Of a stretch of 64,000 nt of DNA, positions 15,101 to 30,100 are shown piece by piece. The position numbers were made by a program, and so were the translations under genes. The notes beneath the pieces were generated by a model. It worked only from the letters and a program-made list of their open reading frames with translations, was not told the origin of the DNA and ran no database searches. The stretch's first letter is position 1, and each line of letters opens with the position of its first letter. Where the stretch lies: positions 1,805,501 to 1,869,500 of the forward strand of contig JAZGTN010000007.1 in NCBI GenBank assembly GCA_037783415.1. The letters are read 5' to 3'. Source of the DNA: Leptasterias polaris (taxonomy: Eukaryota; Echinodermata; Asteroidea; Forcipulatida; Asteriidae).

Positions 15101-18100
15101 TTAGTTGTCTTAAACTTTTAATACCATTTCTTTATTTCCGAGTGGTGCTTGATTTTGACACAGGGTGTCACAAGTTACAACGGCAGCAACTTTGTATCAA
15201 TAATAAATATTCAAAATGTGAAAAATCAAATAAACTTGACTTTAAATCAAATTTTCTTCAAGTTGGCGGCATTGAGGACAACAAATATATCTCAGGATGA
15301 TTTGTGCCAATAAGACTTTTTCTAAGTTAGCTTCAGACTCTGAAATAAAAAGAATGTTTAAATATTCTTGACAAGGTCTTTTAAAAGTATCCATTTAAAA
15401 AGATTCCAGCCGCCAATTTCACAAAACTTTACAGAACTACAAAGGTCCACTTGCATAACATTTTAATTGCTCAAGTTGTGCACCACTAACACAAGAATTC
15501 TTGCTCAAGTGGACTTATGCAGTTGCGTAAAGTTTTGTGAAATCGGCAGCAGGCATTTTTAAAACAGATTTTAAGATAAACATCTTACTTGTTGGTGGAC
15601 ATGCCCCATAATAGATCAAGATATCATCGATAGCGATATCACCAGTATATGAAGTGCCAGCTATACCTTCCCATATAACCTAAAAATATACAAGTATATA
15701 ATTTGATATTATGATATCATAAAAGACAATATCACAAGTATATGTAGAGCCAGCTATACCTTCCCATATAAGGGTGTCATGACTGAGTGGTTAAGAGCAT
15801 CGGATTCAAGTTCTGGTGGTTTAGTCATCGGGGTGTGGGTTCGAGTCCCGGTCGTGACGCTTGTGTCCTTGAGCAAGACACTTTTGCTATAGTTGCTTAT
15901 CGTCGCCCAGGGGTATAAATGGGTACCTGAAGGGTACAGGTTGTTATTGTGTTTGAAAAAGCCTTCGGAGCGCCACAGCAGCCCAGGGCTGTATACTCCC
16001 CAGGGAGCTGAGAAAGATTAAAGGAATGTTATTGGCCCAATGACCAGGGCACTAATGTAAAGCGCATTGATACGTTATTGCATAACCTAAAAATATACAA
16101 GTATATAATTTGATGTTATGATAACAACCAAGACAATATCAAAAAGTACATGCACAGCCAGCTGTACCCTCCTTTGTAACCAAAAATAAAAGAAACTTGT
16201 ATAAATTCATATTATAAAAATATTTGATGCATATGAGTGCATTGTCCCAAAATAATATCAAGAGATGGAAACTGGACTTTTCCCTTCCATGAGAAGTCAA
16301 GTGAAACGGAAAAGCAAGAAGAAGAAAGAAATTCCTGAGATTCCCAGAACACAATAAAAAAACAACTGGGGAGTACACAATGTCACATATCGAGCACCAC
16401 ATGAAAATGTTACCCTAGTTTAGTCGCTGAACGGAAGATTCAGATTTTCAACCAAGAGACATACCTGCCATGACTTTGTCGACCTGACATTATACTGAGC
16501 CTTCAGCCAGAGATTTCCCTGTGTCTGATACCGTGTCCATATCAACGTATCCTTCTGCCCTTGTAGTAGGTACACGTTGAGACGATTGATGGACAACCCA
16601 TACATGTGATACCAGAAAGTCAGACACATCTGACCTCCGGTGTTGGACGTGGGTTCGTTAACGGCCGACATCAGTAGAGCTTTGTGGTCCTTGCCAGCAA
16701 AACTTGTCTCCAAGTACAAGTAGTAACCTGAAGAAGATGGCAAGATATTATTTTTTTTTAAACATACAGTGATGAGATTGGATGGATGTGAAAATTGCTT
16801 AAAAATAGCTTGTGGGTCTGGGACCTCCTTATTCTAAACCCTGAACCTCTTAGATGTTACAATTCAGGAGGTTTACAGACTCTGTGCATCACCAGAAGAA
16901 CAAAAACTACATGTTTGGACACAAATTGGACTATTTCTTTCTCCCTTTTCTCCCTATTTCTTTCTGCCTTACTTCATTCAAGAAAATTTTAACATAAAGG
17001 AGTCAGACCATAGAGGTGTCAGAACTGAGTGGTGTTGAAACATAGAGGTGTGGGAACATAGAGGTGTCAGAACTGAGTGGTGTCGAAACATAGAGGTGTG
17101 GGAACATAGAGGTGTGGGAACATAGAGGTGTCAGAACTGAGTGGTGTGGGAACATAGAGGTGTCAGAACATAGAGGTGTCAGAACACAGAGGTGTGGGAA
17201 CATAGAGGTGTCGGAACATAGAAGTGTCAGAACACAGAGGAGTCGGTGTCATAACATAGAGGAGTTGGTGTCAGAACATAGAGGATTTGGTGTCAGAACA
17301 TAGAGGTGTCGGAACATAGAGGAGTCGGTGTCGGAACATAGGGGTGTCGGAACATAGAGCAGTCACCAGTGAAGTCCTACTTACCTGTTGAGTCTCCGAA
17401 GGTGTGGTCATAACCTGGTCCGGTGTCATAACTCCCGGTTGCCCCAGATTGTCTCGTCCAATCAAAATCGTCATCTGGGGAAGGTACCTGAATGTAGCTA
17501 CACAAGTCAGTCTCAAACGTGCAGTTCAGATGGTTTCCTAGGTAACAGAACAAGCAAATCCATTTAATGTGTTTTTGGCTTCGTAAACTAGGACCATAGT
17601 ACCAGACTACCCTAGGAATATTGTGTGTGGGGGTTTGTTCTTTCTGTTTATAAAGCAAGTTCGCCCAAAACAAGGCTTAAGCCACTCGTGGCAGGGGGCT
17701 ACAAGAAGAAGAAATAATAAAGATGGAACTAACTCAGGGGAGCTGAAGGTAGGAATTGATTTTCCTCTTAAAACAGTTTAGATTGTAGGATGGAGGGAAA
17801 CATGCACTGGGCAAGGAGTTCCAAAGAATTGTCTATCAACAATTTAGTAACATAAATATATATCATATCCGTAAAGTAAACTTTGGCAAGGGTTGAGATA
17901 CAGACCACTGATACAAAGTCTAAAATTTCTCATCTCTGGATTTTCCTACTGCAGTAAACACAACAACTTTCATCCCGGTAAATGGCCTTTTTATAAAACT
18001 GTCCCCATAACTTACTGACACACTGCTCTCCTGGGATCAACAAGAGATCATCCAATGCGACATCGCTGGAGTAGTTCTGACCAATCACGCCACTGATCAC

Positions 18101-21100
18101 CATATAGAACACCTGTTTACTGGCTATGTCCACCTGAGCCGTGTGCCACTCATCGCCTTGGTTACCACTGATTGTGAGTTTTTCGACACCGAAGTCGGCA
18201 ACAGTGTTCCAGAGGTAAACACCCAGCTCTCCGATACCTTTAAAAATGGAAGAGAAGAAGTTAAAGAAGAATGACTTTGTATATTCCGTTTGCGATAACA
18301 CTATGTGTATACAATTTAATATTACCCTTACACCGATGTGTATAAGCATTGTATAATCAGTACTTTCCCCCGAGTTCTGTGAAAAAACCCATGGCTGGGT
18401 GGAAGGTTGGAAATTGGTCGGGACTACTACTTTTGCAAGCAGATCGAGGGGACTTCTCAGTATTAACTTTACTGCCGCAGAGTGAGTTTCTAATGGTTTC
18501 AATGTTTCCACTAGCCTGTTCTAGTCATCATCAGGAGAATGGTTCCAAATTATAAATTTAAGCGAGACTTCACGATAGTCTGTTGGTTTTACCTACCTTT
18601 TCCGAACATGTGATACCAGAATTGGAAGCAGGCTTTGTCTGTGGGATCAAAATGCTCGCTGATGAGGTTTGCTTTGTCGTCTTTGTAGTGATCCGACGCT
18701 TCAATGAACAAGTAGAAACCTTGAAAATACAAATGTACAAAATAGTTTATCTTGGGTGAAATTGTTCCTTCCAACCTCCAATCCAAAACAATGGCTGAAT
18801 TTTACGGAGATGCTTTAGCATTCAAAAACTGGTTAAATGGCCTAATGTTTCAACCTTAGAAGAGTCTTCCTCAAAAGCTAAATGGCTCAAAATTTTGCTT
18901 AACAATTTGCAGCTAAGCAAGTCATGGTACCTTACTTCATATATAGCAGCTTTGCGGAGAAAATGTTTCCACTACTAAGTTAGAACAGACAGAGTACCAG
19001 TGACAAACAATCTAAAGGCTGGTCTTAAGTGGGTGGTTACCTCTTAGCAGCAAAAATGGCAAGAAAATATTTTTTACAATTTTTTATGATAGGTCAAATG
19101 TCATGCTTTTTTTTTTAATAAACTATTTTTCGTTAAACAATGTTAATGTACCTGCAGCAGTTCCTGTTGTGTGGTCAGTAGATGGCCCCGTAGTTGTACT
19201 GGGGGTCTTGCCGTTTGTTCTTGACCAATCAAAATCATCCGTACCGTCTTGGTTCAACCAGCTGCAAAGACCCTTCTCAAAGTCGCAAGATCCTGATTGG
19301 GTAAAAAATGATCAATCATGTGATTACCAGGTGACCAATTAGAGTTGCCTTTTTGAAAGGTTAGGGCAACTTTGCTGGTAAGTAACTATAACAACAGACT
19401 TGTCGGTACAACCATGTGTAAATCTCTCTTGGGAGGAGTGTTGGCTCTGAAAAGAACCAGTGTGGTCTTGATGTTTCAAACAGTATACTCATGAGCAGAG
19501 CATACTGTACAAAACGTCAAGATCACACTGTTTCTTCTCAGAGCCAACTCTCCTCCCAAAAGAGATTTACACATTGTTGAACCCGCCTGCAAGTTTACTG
19601 GTTACAGTTACTTCTTATGTCCTACAACATATAAAGCTTCAAACATCACTTGACTTTGTTAGGATTTGAACCAAAAGACTTTACAGACTAATAATAACTC
19701 CCAGTAAGTTTATGTTCTTTGATAATTGGGCAACCTGGTTGAAAACCGTAACAAAAATTGTTTTTAACTGTCAAATTTAATTAGTTTTTATACAAGAAAA
19801 CAACATACAAATAGTCAAAATAAGATAAAACTGTAATTATGATGCAAGAGAATTCGCAGAAGAAAGCGCCTCCAACCGGTCAAAGGTACAATCAATTGAA
19901 AGCTGAATTGAGAACGTTGCCAGGCATTAAATACATACCTGCTGGTGGACAAGGCTCCATGGCGAGTTCCAAGTCATCCACAGCAACAATGCCAGTACTT
20001 CCTTTTCCAGGCATTCCTTCAATGGAAAACTAGACGGGCAGGAAAATATTATTGTTATTATTATTATATGTGAGTGACCAAAAGAGGGAGCTATTTCTGA
20101 AGGCCAAGGTCACTCACAGTCCAGAGGGGGGGGGAAAGACGTGCACTAGTGACGGTATTACGCCAGTCCAAAAGTGTTTTATAACACACCTCGGTCCAAA
20201 ATATTTAATAAGAAATTTTTTCAGAGATTACCTAAACATTTTTTAAATCAATAATTAACTCATGAGCAAGTAAATCATAAGCAATTAAACTTTTAGAGGC
20301 TCAAACACAACATTTGAACATCATTCTTTTTTGAGACAAAGATGTTGAATTGAAAATAACAAGACTACTAAACTTGTTCTGTCTCGACTTCATTGGCTCG
20401 ACACAGAAATCACAGACCTTGGGCCAGTGGTCCAGTGTAAATTTCGAGCCCTGTGTTTGTTTCAGCACAATTGTCGTCAAGGTATGAAGTCAATCAGTAA
20501 TTCATGAGCAGGTAAATCATAAGCAATTCAACTATAAGAGGCTCAAACTCAACATATGAACATCATTCTTTTCAGACAAAGATGTTGAGTTGAAAAGAAA
20601 AAGACCACTGGACTTGTCCTGTCTTGAGTTTACTGTGAAATCACAGTTTACAGTTTACAGTTTACAGTGGTCCAGTGTAAAATTTGAGCCCTGTGTTTGT
20701 TTCAACAAACTGACCTGTATCTTTGATGTTGCTGATTTCACCGTAGTATATCCAAGCCTCCAGAAATCTCCCTGGTCGCCGGTCTTCGTCCAGACCGGTC
20801 CGTTTCCCAGCTGGACGACTTGGATCTGACCGTCCTTGCTACCGCTCAGGTAGTACCAGAACTGTATGCAGTCACCTGTTGCTGACGCGGAATAGGTCGG
20901 GCTGTCCAGTACTGCCTTGCTGGTGGCAGTGTGGGAAGTTGCAGGGTTGACAAAAATAAAGTAACCTGTACAAAAATAAATGTAATAAGCATCGGAAATT
21001 CTACTGAGAAAAAACAAAATAATCATGGCTAGCTTAAGTGGAAAAAAGCCAAACTGAAAATTAAAGTGGTGTACAATGATGTTATATTTTCTACCCTTCC

Positions 21101-24100
21101 GGTGCAAAATCTAACATCTAATTCAAAAACATTCGATGATTTCACGTTTCAATTATGTGGATATGTACATTTTAAATAAAAATTGAAATAAGATTGCACT
21201 AACTTTAAATTTGGGTGGTCTTAGTGGTATCTTTGTTCGCCTTCCACCCCTAGGACCCCTGCTCCAATACCGCCAAGGGGGCAATGTGTGGATCGGGTTT
21301 TCAGTCCCTACTTGATTTTCTGGGTTTTCCCTGGAATCATTCTCCTCCAAAATCTCCTCCAAAATCTTAAGCTGAAACTTCCTTCCTTGTCTTCTTTCCT
21401 TGGGGGTTCTTGGCTAGTACTGTGATTTTTTAATTTGCTTTTCTGAGAATCCTTGTGTTCACATCCAGAATTAATAAATGAAAAAATAAGTAAACTTGAC
21501 TCCACTTACCGAGACCAGTGCCAGTGGTATGATCGACAGATGGACCATTGCCGGGGGTGACGTTGTCTCCATAGTCACGTTTCCAATCAAGCTGATCACT
21601 CGTGGACTGAGTGAACGTACACACATCAAAATCAAAATCACAATATCCTGCAGGGGAGAAAAATAACAATCAATTGAGATTCTGAATCAAAAAGAAGTAA
21701 ACTTTTTATTTTTGAGGTAAGATTTGAGACTTTACAAGTAAGGGTGGATCAGTATGGATCCCTTGCAAAGACCACCACCGAGGTCAAACAATCATTTGGT
21801 GCTTGGTATATAGCATGGTGTACCCCTTCCCTCCCAATGTGTCTTACTTAACCCCTTCCTTACCATAGGCGACTTTAGTCGACTGCAATGATACCCCCTC
21901 TTCCTTACCATAGGCGACTTTAGTCGACTGCACTAATACCCCCTCTTCCTTACCATAGGCGACTTTAGTCGACTGCACTAATACCCCCTCTTCCTTGCCA
22001 TTGGCGACTTTAGTCGACTGCAATGATACCCCCTCTTCCTTACCATAGGCGACTTTAGTCGACTGCAATGATACCCCCTCTTCCTTACCATAGGCGACTT
22101 TAGTCGACTGCAATGATACCCCCTCTTCCTTACCATTGGCGACTTTAGTCGACCAAGCTTACACACAAAAAAGCACTCAAGCCTGAGCACAAAGGCCATT
22201 TGTAATAAAGCTGCAGTTTTGTCCATGTTCACCCCCAAGCTTACCATCATTGGAAAGGGAAAGATCGGGTCTTTCCAATGATGGTCAAATAAAATAAGGT
22301 TGCTATTTTGCAATCTCTTCAAATTGCAGTTAAAAGATCCGAAATGCCAAACACCTACGGAGCGCCATATGGTTGTGTACAAAAAAGTGTTTGAGATTAC
22401 AGATCACACTGAGGAAAGAAAGACAAAGAACTTTGACATTTATTGACCGATCTCAATGATTTGTTGATTATATGAAAGGGAATTCAATAAGTGAGAACTT
22501 TTTGATTACTTTTTTTGCTGTAAAACAATATCTTCAAGGAGATAAGGGAGTTTGTAAAAATGCCCTTTGAACGAAAGCTTTCTGTTGTGTAAGAATGTGT
22601 GCTTCACGCTTGAGTGTGGTCAAACAATGCGGTTATCAGCAGTTGTTTATGTCCAAACAATTCGGTAAGGAAAGGGTTAATCTCTATAGGCATTTTATTT
22701 ACAGGAATGGGCAAGAAAGTGACTTCTGAGTGACAACAGCAGTACGAAAGTGCGATAGATTTCACACGCACGGAACGTTCGCGAAAAAAGTGCAGTTTGC
22801 TACGCAGTCTGGTATCCATCTTCTAACACCCTCAGGACACAAACTAGACCATTGGAAAGCCAGACTAATCAGTTACAAATTGGTAGCAAACAAAAAACAA
22901 TAAAAAGGGCGGCAAACACAAAATATTAAGTCGACAAAGAATTTATCACCGGCGATTGATTTTCACACAGGGATGAGTCGCGAGGGTTAATCTCGTGTTT
23001 CGGGGAACGGTTTTATGTACAAGAGTAGAACAGTCTGCTAAAATATACGTATATTTGGGGGGGGCCGGCCTCTGCCAGATCTTAGGCACAGTATTTAAGT
23101 TTGACCCCTTGTACACTTACACTCGCCTATCCTGTCCCCAGTTCTGGGTATCAAAATAAACGCAAGAGAATCCCCCCCAAATGAATGCGAATTTTGCAGA
23201 GGTGTGTCCCGTGTCTGCATGGGGGTCAATACAAACAAATTACGACAGACCGATCCCCTGGAGATGATAGAGTACATCTCTCATAAATTTTTTTTTTTTT
23301 TTTTTCATTTTAAAAATGCGACCCAAACAGGTTTTAAACAGTTAGGAAACGAAAAAAATTAGTTCCTTCAGTAGAAAATATTATTTGAGTGTCTTACTTT
23401 CAGGAGGGCAAGCTCCCGCCGTGATGTTGACGTCATCCAAGCAGATGTCGCTCTCATATCCCGGGCCCAAAATACCCCTGAAGATAATCTAAAGAAAGCA
23501 TTGTTGAAAATTGTCGTCATCTTGTCAACTTAAAAAATTAAAAATACATTTTGAAGCTGTCTTAAGCATATCTTGTGAAGAAAAGGAGTTATTACATACC
23601 TGTGGATCTTTTACTACTTATGGTGATGTAACCTTTTCTAACATTGCCCCCTGCCTCTGGAACTCTTTGCTTAAATATCTTAAAGACACACACAACATTT
23701 CCCACTTCCAACAATCTCTTAAAACACATCTGAGAATTCTTTGATTGATGTCAACCGGCGCCTTTGAATGTTTAACGGATAAAGTGCGCCCTACAAATGC
23801 TGTGTTATGCTGTGTTATCATTGTTATTAGCATCATGTTTCTATCTATCCATTAAGATAGCGGCAGTGAAGTTAATAACGAGAAGTCCCCTCGATCGACT
23901 AAGCAAAAGTAGTAGTCTCGGCCGATTTCCTCCCTTCCGCCCAGGTAGTAGTTAATAAGCAGGACAGTTCTTTTCAGAACTAAGGAGTCTCCCGAATTCC
24001 AAATAATCTACTCCGCGGCAGTAAAATAAATAGCAAGACAAGTTCTCAAAGAACAAAATCTACCTAGCAAGTAGATATTATAATAATAGTGGCTTCTTAT

Positions 24101-27100
24101 ATAGCGCTCAGGTCCGTCACTCAGTGACGCTCATGGCGCTTCAACATTATTACCCCTGGTCACTGGGCCATTTTTGTGTCATTCCTTTAACCATCTCAGC
24201 TCCCTGGGGAGTATACAGCCTGTGCTGCCAAATATGTAGCGCATCAAGCTAAATCAATCACAAGAACCATATCTGCCCTCACAGGTACCCATTTACTCCT
24301 GGGTGATGAGAAGCAATTATAGTTAAGTGTCTTGCTCAAGGACACAAGTGTCACGACCGGGACTCGAACCCACACTCTGCTGATCAGAAACACCAGAGCT
24401 TGGATCCGGTGCTCTTATCCGCTCGGCCACGACACGCTACAAATGCCAAACCAAAATACATATCCATTAACCCTTGAGACTTTGCCAAGATTTATGTGTA
24501 CAAAGCATTGGCAGCCCTCCTGACCAGACAGATTTGTAATGAGATATCCAAGGTGAATGAACTAACCCTGTGCAAATAACAACTGCCATATGTTTCTGCA
24601 TGGTATGATGGTGGACTGCCCAAAATACTGATTGTTTTTTTATTTCTTGGGCGGAATTATTCAAAAAATAGCAATAACCTACTGTAGACTATAGTAATTA
24701 ACATCAGGATTATTGTCTAGTGTACAAGGAGTGGTACCTGGTAGTCTTTCGAGAAGGCGATATTCCGATGTCCTTCATTCCATTGGTTTCCTTGGTCTTT
24801 CTTCTTCAACCAAACCAGAGTGTCTTTTCCACCAATTCTACAAGTTAAGAAACAAAATTGCTGTCGTGAAAAGCGCATGGCATCAAAGCAGCTGAAATCA
24901 TTACACTAATTTTGATTTTGTCAAGAAATCTATGAATGAAGACGATCAAAGCATACTGATCGCAATGTCAAGTTGTAAAACCACAGGTTCTTCTCAGAAC
25001 CACCACTACCCAAAAGAGATTTGTGTACATGGTGTCACCATAAACCTTACTTGAATGAGACTTGGCTTCCAGATGGCAGACTATTAGAAACACTCTGTGG
25101 CAGTAGCAGTTAACAGGTAAACATATCTATGTTTTTAAAGAGATATCGCCTAACATCAAAAGGCCGGACGGCCACTTCAAGGTGAGGGCTACACTAAACT
25201 GATTTGGGCTGTCGACCCAAATCAACTGTCACCAGCGGCATGTTGCCACCTACTCCTGGGGCTGAAATAGGTATAGGTATCATCCACTAGGAGCCTGGTA
25301 AATCAGCCATTGTACATTTACTGCTGTTAACAAGTTTCAGGGCCTAGTATTAGTTTGTAATTAAACTAGTCAGCATGACCAACAAATCACTGGAATTCAA
25401 ATTTTTGTCTTTTCACTAAGTTCAATGTTTTTTAATGAAATTTCATAAAACAAATGGAAGCACGTACCTCGTCAAAATCTGCAGAGTTCCCATGTCACCT
25501 CCGAACATATGATACCAGAAGTTCAGACACATCTTGGTACCATCTCCGGTGGATACCGGTGATATGAAGTCGGCGGTGTCCTTTGCTTGGGCTGGATAGC
25601 TCGCTTCCGTGTACATGTAAAAACCTGCCAGGAACACAGAAAAAAAGAAAAGCATTATTCTTGACCATTTCACATTGGATGACGTCTTAATCCGCACTTT
25701 TGTTTTTGACAGACTTATGTTGGAAGCTCTTTTACGTCTGAAACAACTTTGGATTGTCCTCAAAATCTTTTGCTTGCAGCCGGACATCTGACGCTTTTAT
25801 CCACCTGGACTTTCTGCAGTTGCTAATGGCCGAGGTTCTGTGATTTACAGTGAGTGCCAACTCAATTTTTTCACAAGACAACATCAAATCCTGGTGCTTA
25901 GTATGAGAACCTTTGTCGTCTTTCCTTTGTCAAGTTGAACTACTCACCTCTACATATTTGCCAAGCTGGCTCTCTTCAGATTTTCAATGTTTGAATCTTT
26001 ATTTTTGTAACTTGCTTTTATATTCATTTCATTGTTTTATGTTTTGTGTTGCGCATGGAGGGTCCTGCATTATGCGCTATATAAATATATTGTATTATTA
26101 TTAATATTAAGTCAGGGTTTCATTGTAGCAACGATGTTTTTAATGGAAAACGATTACTCACAAAGCTCCGCAAAGTCCTGAAAAAAATGATATTGCTTAA
26201 ATCTATGCTCACCTGAGCCTGTTGTATGATCTCCAGCAGGTCCAGTGTCGTACGAGCTCGTCTTCCCAACATGGCGCACCCAATCAAAATCATCCGTGTT
26301 TTGTTCTTGTTTCCATCCACAAGGGCTGTAGTCAAAATCACAGTTGAACTCGGTGCTGGGCTTGGCTAGATCGGGTTTAACTGCAAGCAAAACAAAACAC
26401 AAGTATGCAAAATTCTGCTTTCTTCCAATTAAAGGTACATGTATTTTACAGGATTGGTAGAGCTGACAAAATAGTTGCAGACAGTGTTCATGTCTTGTGT
26501 AATCAACCAAATAATCACAAACCTGTGAAATTTTTGACTTAATCCACTGTGCAAAAAAACTTGCACAATTTTCAGCAAGTAAACACATTGTCCTTAATTT
26601 TAGTGGTAACAATCAAATCAGCTGTTGCGTTTTTTGTTTAGGTTTTCAGATAAAGTTGTTTTGAATATGACTGCACTTCAGAGGGTTGATCTTTACAGAA
26701 AAAGTGGTTCTACAGTAGTGTTGGGAACCCAAGTGCGCCCTCAGTGTTGATATTGTAAAAAGTTGACTTTGGGGTCGCGACCTGTGGACTCACTCTCTTT
26801 TCCAATTTAGCTTTTGAGCACGAGAGAGCACATGTATTTTTTTGATCTCTATTTCTCTCCATTTTTGTGGATACTATTTATCTGGGAGGGATTAAGGTTG
26901 TAAAACTCTCTGTGAGTATCATTATGTTCTAAATTATATTTTGATTTGAGAAATATTGTGATTTATAAGGCAGTTTCAATCGGTATAAATTATATTGTAT
27001 ACTTGTATGTGTGTAGCCAGCCTCTTGTTGCGCTGACCTTTTGCCCTTTATCTTTACATAAAGTGACTGTGTGCATTTGTATTATATGCTATTTTGTATT

Positions 27101-30100
27101 CGGCGTGCTGTTTTGCATTGAAGGATTAAAATCAGTACAGGAGATTATATTTTACACGCCATCTTATGGAATTTGTTGCTTTTATTGTATATCTTGGTGA
27201 ATGCTCGTCCTTTTTAAATAGAGTACCGGCCTCCTTCCCGTGTCTCTACAGTAGAAAGAACTTTATGATCAATGAGCTTTCAGACTAAAATTAAACAACA
27301 TTTTCTATCCTTACCAATCCTGGAAAAATATGTCCAAATTTGTGACTATTTCTTTGTACTTTTACTAAGGAAATCGAAAAATAAAAAAGCTAAATTATAA
27401 TTACGAAATTGGGCATTCAGGTTGGCTCTGTGGTGTCTTCCCTTCCTGAACTGGAGCCTTGTATGTGGATTGGGTTCTCAGTCCCTACCTGATTGCGTGG
27501 GTTCCCCTATTTCGAGTTTTCCACCCACAACTGACGACTCCACTAAGTGGAAACCGTGACTCCTTTTTTTTATTTGCATACTCACGTGCACATGCAGTGT
27601 CTGTCACTAAGAAGTCATCCAGAGCTATGTCGCCTTGGTAATCTGACCCGACCACACCGTCAATGTAGATCTGTGGATAAACCAACAAAAACACCTCAGT
27701 GCAGAACCTTTTTCACACTAGGCAAATTTCCTGAGAAATTTCCCAGTCTGTGGAATGCACTTCCGTTGCATTACGCACCAAAAAGAAACTTTTTTTTAAA
27801 CCCTCGAGTCAGCGCTGGGCTCGATTTCACACAGCACTAAGATTCATCTTAAGATGAGTTGTCAGTGTTACCATAGTGATTTGTATTTTGACATCACACT
27901 TTGCTTAGCAATTAAGGTTGATACACAGTTATGATCAATCTTAACTCTTTGTAAAATTGGCCCCTGGTAATACTAGACCATGGCACATGTTACTTATTTC
28001 ACTGTTTTCTCCAAAGTGCAATGCCCCTGGAGAGTCTTTGATATCCTAGACTGGACCATTCCACATATCTACTAGAGGGATCAGTAGTGTAGTGTTTTTT
28101 GAGGGGCTGAGAAATGTTTTAGCTCATATACTTCTTGCACAAAATTGTACAGACATACAGACCTACCCAGATCTAACCCTCTGATAAAGTGGAACAGTGA
28201 TAACAAGGTTAACTTTTAGCAATCCATACCTTAAAACTGACATCACTAGTGAAGGTGATCATTCCATTCTTCCAGTCCTTCTCGTCAACGCTCTGCTGCC
28301 CAAAGAGACTCCACAAGAGGGTCTTGGTTTGACTACCGCTCAAATCCAACTTTAAAACATCAGTAAACAAAATTAAAAAGCAACAATTTGATAAAGAAAC
28401 ACATTCAGGGGAAGGCACCAGACAGGACAAAACAATCAACTTGTTCAAAAAGCATTTCTAGCAATGTTTCCCAAACTATTCTTCTGTGTGGCTATTCAAT
28501 ATCATCCACTGTGGTTTTGAATGACTGATAAACTATGCCAGCCAGCAGTGATATCGTAGGGTCAATGAGTCTACACAGTACAGTCAACCCTCCTACTGTC
28601 TGACCATTTAATATCATCCACTGTGGTTTTGAATGACTGATAAACTGCCAGCCTGGGATATGATACCACATGGTGAGTGCATCTACACAGTACACAGTCA
28701 ACCCTCCTACTGTCTGACCGTTTAATATCATCCACTGTGGTTTTGAATGACTAATAAACTATGACAGACAGCAATATGATATCACATGGTGAGTGCATCT
28801 ACACAGTACACAGTTAACCCTCCTACTCTCTGACCATTCAACATCATCCACCGTGGTTTTGACTGATTGGTAAACTATGCCAGCCTGCAATCATGTGATA
28901 AATCTACACAGTACACAAACAGTTCTCTGCACGAAAAAACAACCCATGCTGTTGAAAAGTTTTGATTGGTTGATTTAAACACTCACTGGCAAATGTTAAA
29001 GACAGACAGAAGAAGACAGTAGGAGGGTTTCAAATTGTTTACCGGCGGTGAGATACTGAAAATTTCCCGCCAAAAAATTCACAGCAAGTACCTTATAAAT
29101 AGAGAGCTCGCCGATGTTAGTGCCGAACATGTGGTACCAGAAGTTGAGACATTTACCCGGGTTACCAGTGGTGGCTCCGTACACACTACTAATCATCACA
29201 GCATGGTCACCAGCCGTGTGGGGGTAACTGGTCTCCAGGTACATGTAGTAACCTTGGCAACAAAAAGATCAGAGCAGGGATGAGGTACATTAGGCATATC
29301 GTTAATTTGACCACAAATGATTGACCTGACCCTTGACTTGACCTGACTGACCCCTTGACCTTACAAGATTACTGACAATCCTTTTTCTTCAGAGTATGAC
29401 TTCTATACAAAAACATAATTTGACCCCTAAACCATGAACTGACCACTAACCTTACAAGATTACTAACAATCCTCAGAGTATGGCGACTATATGAAAATAC
29501 AACTTATAACTTGACCTCAAACCCTTGACCTCACCCATTGACCTTACAAGATTACTAACAATCCTCAGAGTATGGCGACTATATGAAAATACAACTTATA
29601 ACTTGACCTCAAACCCTTGACCTCACCCATTGACCTTACAAGATTACTAACAATCCTCAGAGTATGGCGACTATATGAAAATACAACTTATAACTTGACC
29701 TCAAACCCTTGACCTCACCCATTGACCTTACAAGATTACTAACAATCCTCAGAGTATGGCGACTATATGAAAATACAACTTATAACTTGACCTCAAACCC
29801 TTGACCTCACCCATTGACCTTACAAGATTACTAACAATCCTCAGAGTATGGCGACTATATGAAAATACAACTTATAACTTGACCTCAAACCCTTGACCTC
29901 ACCCATTGACCTTACAAGATTACTAACAATCCTCAGAGTATGGCGACTATATGAAAATACAACTTATAACTTGACCTCAAACCCTTGACCTCACCCATTG
30001 ACCTTACAAGATTACTAACAATCCTCAGAGTATGGCGACTATATGAAAATACAACTTATAACTTGACCTCAAACCCTTGACCTCACCCATTGACCTTACA

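Noticed and set aside
20030..20246. Small plus-strand frame starting [10 protein letters not shown]
   Set aside because: Leucine run comes from a TTA microsatellite; no support for a gene.
21978..22382. 134-codon minus-strand frame as a separate gene
   Set aside because: Most of it is the 45-bp array, open only because the unit is divisible by three.
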